DNA from: an uncultured Eubacteriales bacterium
Lineage (GTDB): Bacteria; Bacillota; Clostridia; Oscillospirales; Oscillospiraceae
Direction of reading: 5' to 3'
NCBI GenBank assembly: GCA_902496595.1
Contig: CABVBV010000040.1
Location: 1-15,101 of the forward strand
Length of the DNA stretch: 15,101 bases
The position numbers were made by a program, and so were the translations under genes. The notes under the pieces were generated by a model. That model had not been told where the DNA came from. It saw only the letters and a program-made list of their open reading frames with translations, and did no database searches. Positions 13,919 to 15,101 of this stretch are shown one piece after another. How positions within the stretch are numbered: position 1 is the first letter of the stretch; the number at the start of each line of letters is the position of its first letter.

Positions 13919-15101
13919 ATGTTCAGAATGGTGGCAGGCAAGCCTGTCCGCAGGATCGTCGGGCTTATGTCGGGAACCTCGGTGGACGGAATTGACGCCG
14001 CGCTTGTAGAGCTGCGCGGGAGCCGGGACGCTCCTGAGGTGAAGCTGCTGGCCTTTGAGAACAAACCGTTTCCGGATATTGTGAGGCGCGGAATATTCGA
14101 GCTTTTTGAGCCGGGCAACGCCACGGTGGACAAGCTCGGACGTATGTCGTACATCCTGGGAAAACTCTACGCCGGAGCGGTGCTCTCGGTCATAAGAAGC
14201 GCGGGCCTTTCCGTCTCCGAGGTGGACGCCGTGGCCTCGCACGGGCAGACCATCTGGCACGCGCCGGACGAAGTCATGTTCTGCGGGCTGCCGGCCCGCT
14301 GCACGGTGCAGATAGGAGAGGGCGCGGTAATAGCGCAGGACACGGGGCTTATTACCGTCTCGGATTTCCGGGTCGCCGACCTCGCGGCTGGCGGCCAGGG
14401 CGCACCGCTCGTGCCCTTCACGGAGTACATATTATATAGAAGCGCGGACAGGACGCGGCTTTTGCAGAACATCGGCGGCATAGGCAACATGACCGTGCTG
14501 CCTGCGGGTTGTGCGCCGGAGGAAGTCTTCGCCTTCGACACCGGGCCTGGGAATATGCTGATCGACGCGGTCATTTCAGCGGCGACGGGAGGACGGGAGC
14601 GATTCGACCGTGGCGGTGCGATGGCCTCGCGTGGCGTCGTCAACGATGCGCTGCTGGAAAAGCTCAAGGCCGAGCCGTACTATGCCCTTCCGCTGCCCAA
14701 GTCCACAGGGAGGGAGCTCTTCGGAGAGCAGTATTTGGAGCCCTTCCTGAGCTCCGGCCTGACCTGGGAAGACCTCGCCGCGACGATGACGGAGCTGACC
14801 GCCTGGTCGATCGCGGACGCCTACGAGCGCTACGTCCTGCCGCGTTACAGGGCCTCCGAACTGCTGGTCGGCGGCGGCGGCAGCTATAATGAAAACCTCC
14901 TGAGCCGCCTCCGGGCGCATTTCGCGCCTCTTGGTGTGGAGGTCAAAACTCAGGAGGATATGGGTTTCAGCAGCGACGCGAAGGAGGCCGTGGCCTTTGC
15001 CATACTGGCCGACCACTGCCTTGCGGGCCTGCCTAACAGCCTGCCGTCCGTCACCGGGGCGAAAAACGCCGCCGTCATGGGCAAGATATCCCTGCCGCCG
15101 C
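13919..15101 (+). CDS. anmK: Anhydro-N-acetylmuramic acid kinase, nearly complete
   Basis: 394 residues are readable from the ATG at 13919 to the window edge with no stop. AGGTGG (13906-13911) lies seven bases upstream. AnmK uses ATP and water to open 1,6-anhydroMurNAc and make MurNAc-6-phosphate. Signatures: the nucleotide-binding RIVGLMSGTSVDGIDAALVE (12-31), SHGQTIWHAP (107-116), VSDFRVADLAAGGQGAPLVP (147-166), which carries the catalytic aspartate in known enzymes, NIGGIGNMTVLP (184-195), FDTGPGNMLID (206-216) and ELLVGGGGSYN (314-324). The end VTGAKNAAVMGKISLPP is close to the usual C-terminus, so only a few residues are missing. It is divergent from the serine hydrolase-murQ-nagZ operon and supplies the MurQ substrate. 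Its presence implies that the imported fragments are products of lytic transglycosylases. Confidence 0.95.
   Translation, partial: MFRMVAGKPVRRIVGLMSGTSVDGIDAALVELRGSRDAPEVKLLAFENKPFPDIVRRGIFELFEPGNATVDKLGRMSYILGKLYAGAVLSVIRSAGLSVSEVDAVASHGQTIWHAPDEVMFCGLPARCTVQIGEGAVIAQDTGLITVSDFRVADLAAGGQGAPLVPFTEYILYRSADRTRLLQNIGGIGNMTVLPAGCAPEEVFAFDTGPGNMLIDAVISAATGGRERFDRGGAMASRGVVNDALLEKLKAEPYYALPLPKSTGRELFGEQYLEPFLSSGLTWEDLAATMTELTAWSIADAYERYVLPRYRASELLVGGGGSYNENLLSRLRAHFAPLGVEVKTQEDMGFSSDAKEAVAFAILADHCLAGLPNSLPSVTGAKNAAVMGKISLPP

Overview
The window looks like chromosomal DNA of a fairly GC-rich member of the Bacillota (Clostridia, perhaps the Oscillospirales or Christensenellales side). The reasons are strong Shine-Dalgarno sequences of the GGAGG type, use of TTG starts, Clostridia-like gene families (a DUF4358-type lipoprotein with MBOAT and DHHW proteins; a NAT_N/GNAT_C-type protein), lipoproteins with classic lipoboxes, and AT-rich sigma-A-like promoters between GC-rich genes. 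No rRNA, tRNA, CRISPR array or insertion sequence was seen. No gap between genes exceeds about 155 bases.

Layout. All genes are on the minus strand except the last. (1) Positions 1-3039: an acylation cassette, read as lipoprotein (DUF4358-like), MBOAT O-acyltransferase, DHHW/AlgX-like protein (cut by the left edge). (2) Positions 3138-4139: a solitary XerC/D-like tyrosine recombinase with a TTG start and its own good promoter; a perfect AT-rich palindrome lies just upstream. (3) Positions 4293-13767: a muropeptide uptake and degradation locus made of two transcription blocks. The first, from a strong promoter at 13828-13856, holds a beta-lactamase-family serine hydrolase, murQ and nagZ. The second, from a strong promoter at 10263-10291, holds a sugar ABC transporter (binding lipoprotein plus two permeases), a NAT_N/GNAT_C-like protein of unknown role, a MurR-like RpiR regulator and a dipeptide epimerase, and ends at a terminator-like hairpin. 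(4) Positions 13919-15101: divergent anmK, almost complete.

How the genes fit together (inference from families). The ABC transporter would bring in peptidoglycan fragments, for example GlcNAc-anhydroMurNAc with or without peptide. The serine hydrolase, which lacks a signal peptide, may trim or remove the peptide. NagZ (also without a signal peptide) releases GlcNAc. AnmK turns 1,6-anhydroMurNAc into MurNAc-6-phosphate, and MurQ cleaves this to GlcNAc-6-phosphate and D-lactate. The epimerase converts L-Ala-D-Glu to L-Ala-L-Glu for catabolism. The RpiR/SIS regulator probably senses a sugar phosphate such as MurNAc-6-phosphate. Unlike the Bacillus subtilis mur/nag operon (PTS import, secreted NagZ and amidase), this layout implies import first and intracellular cleavage afterwards. 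The transporter ATPase is not encoded in the window.
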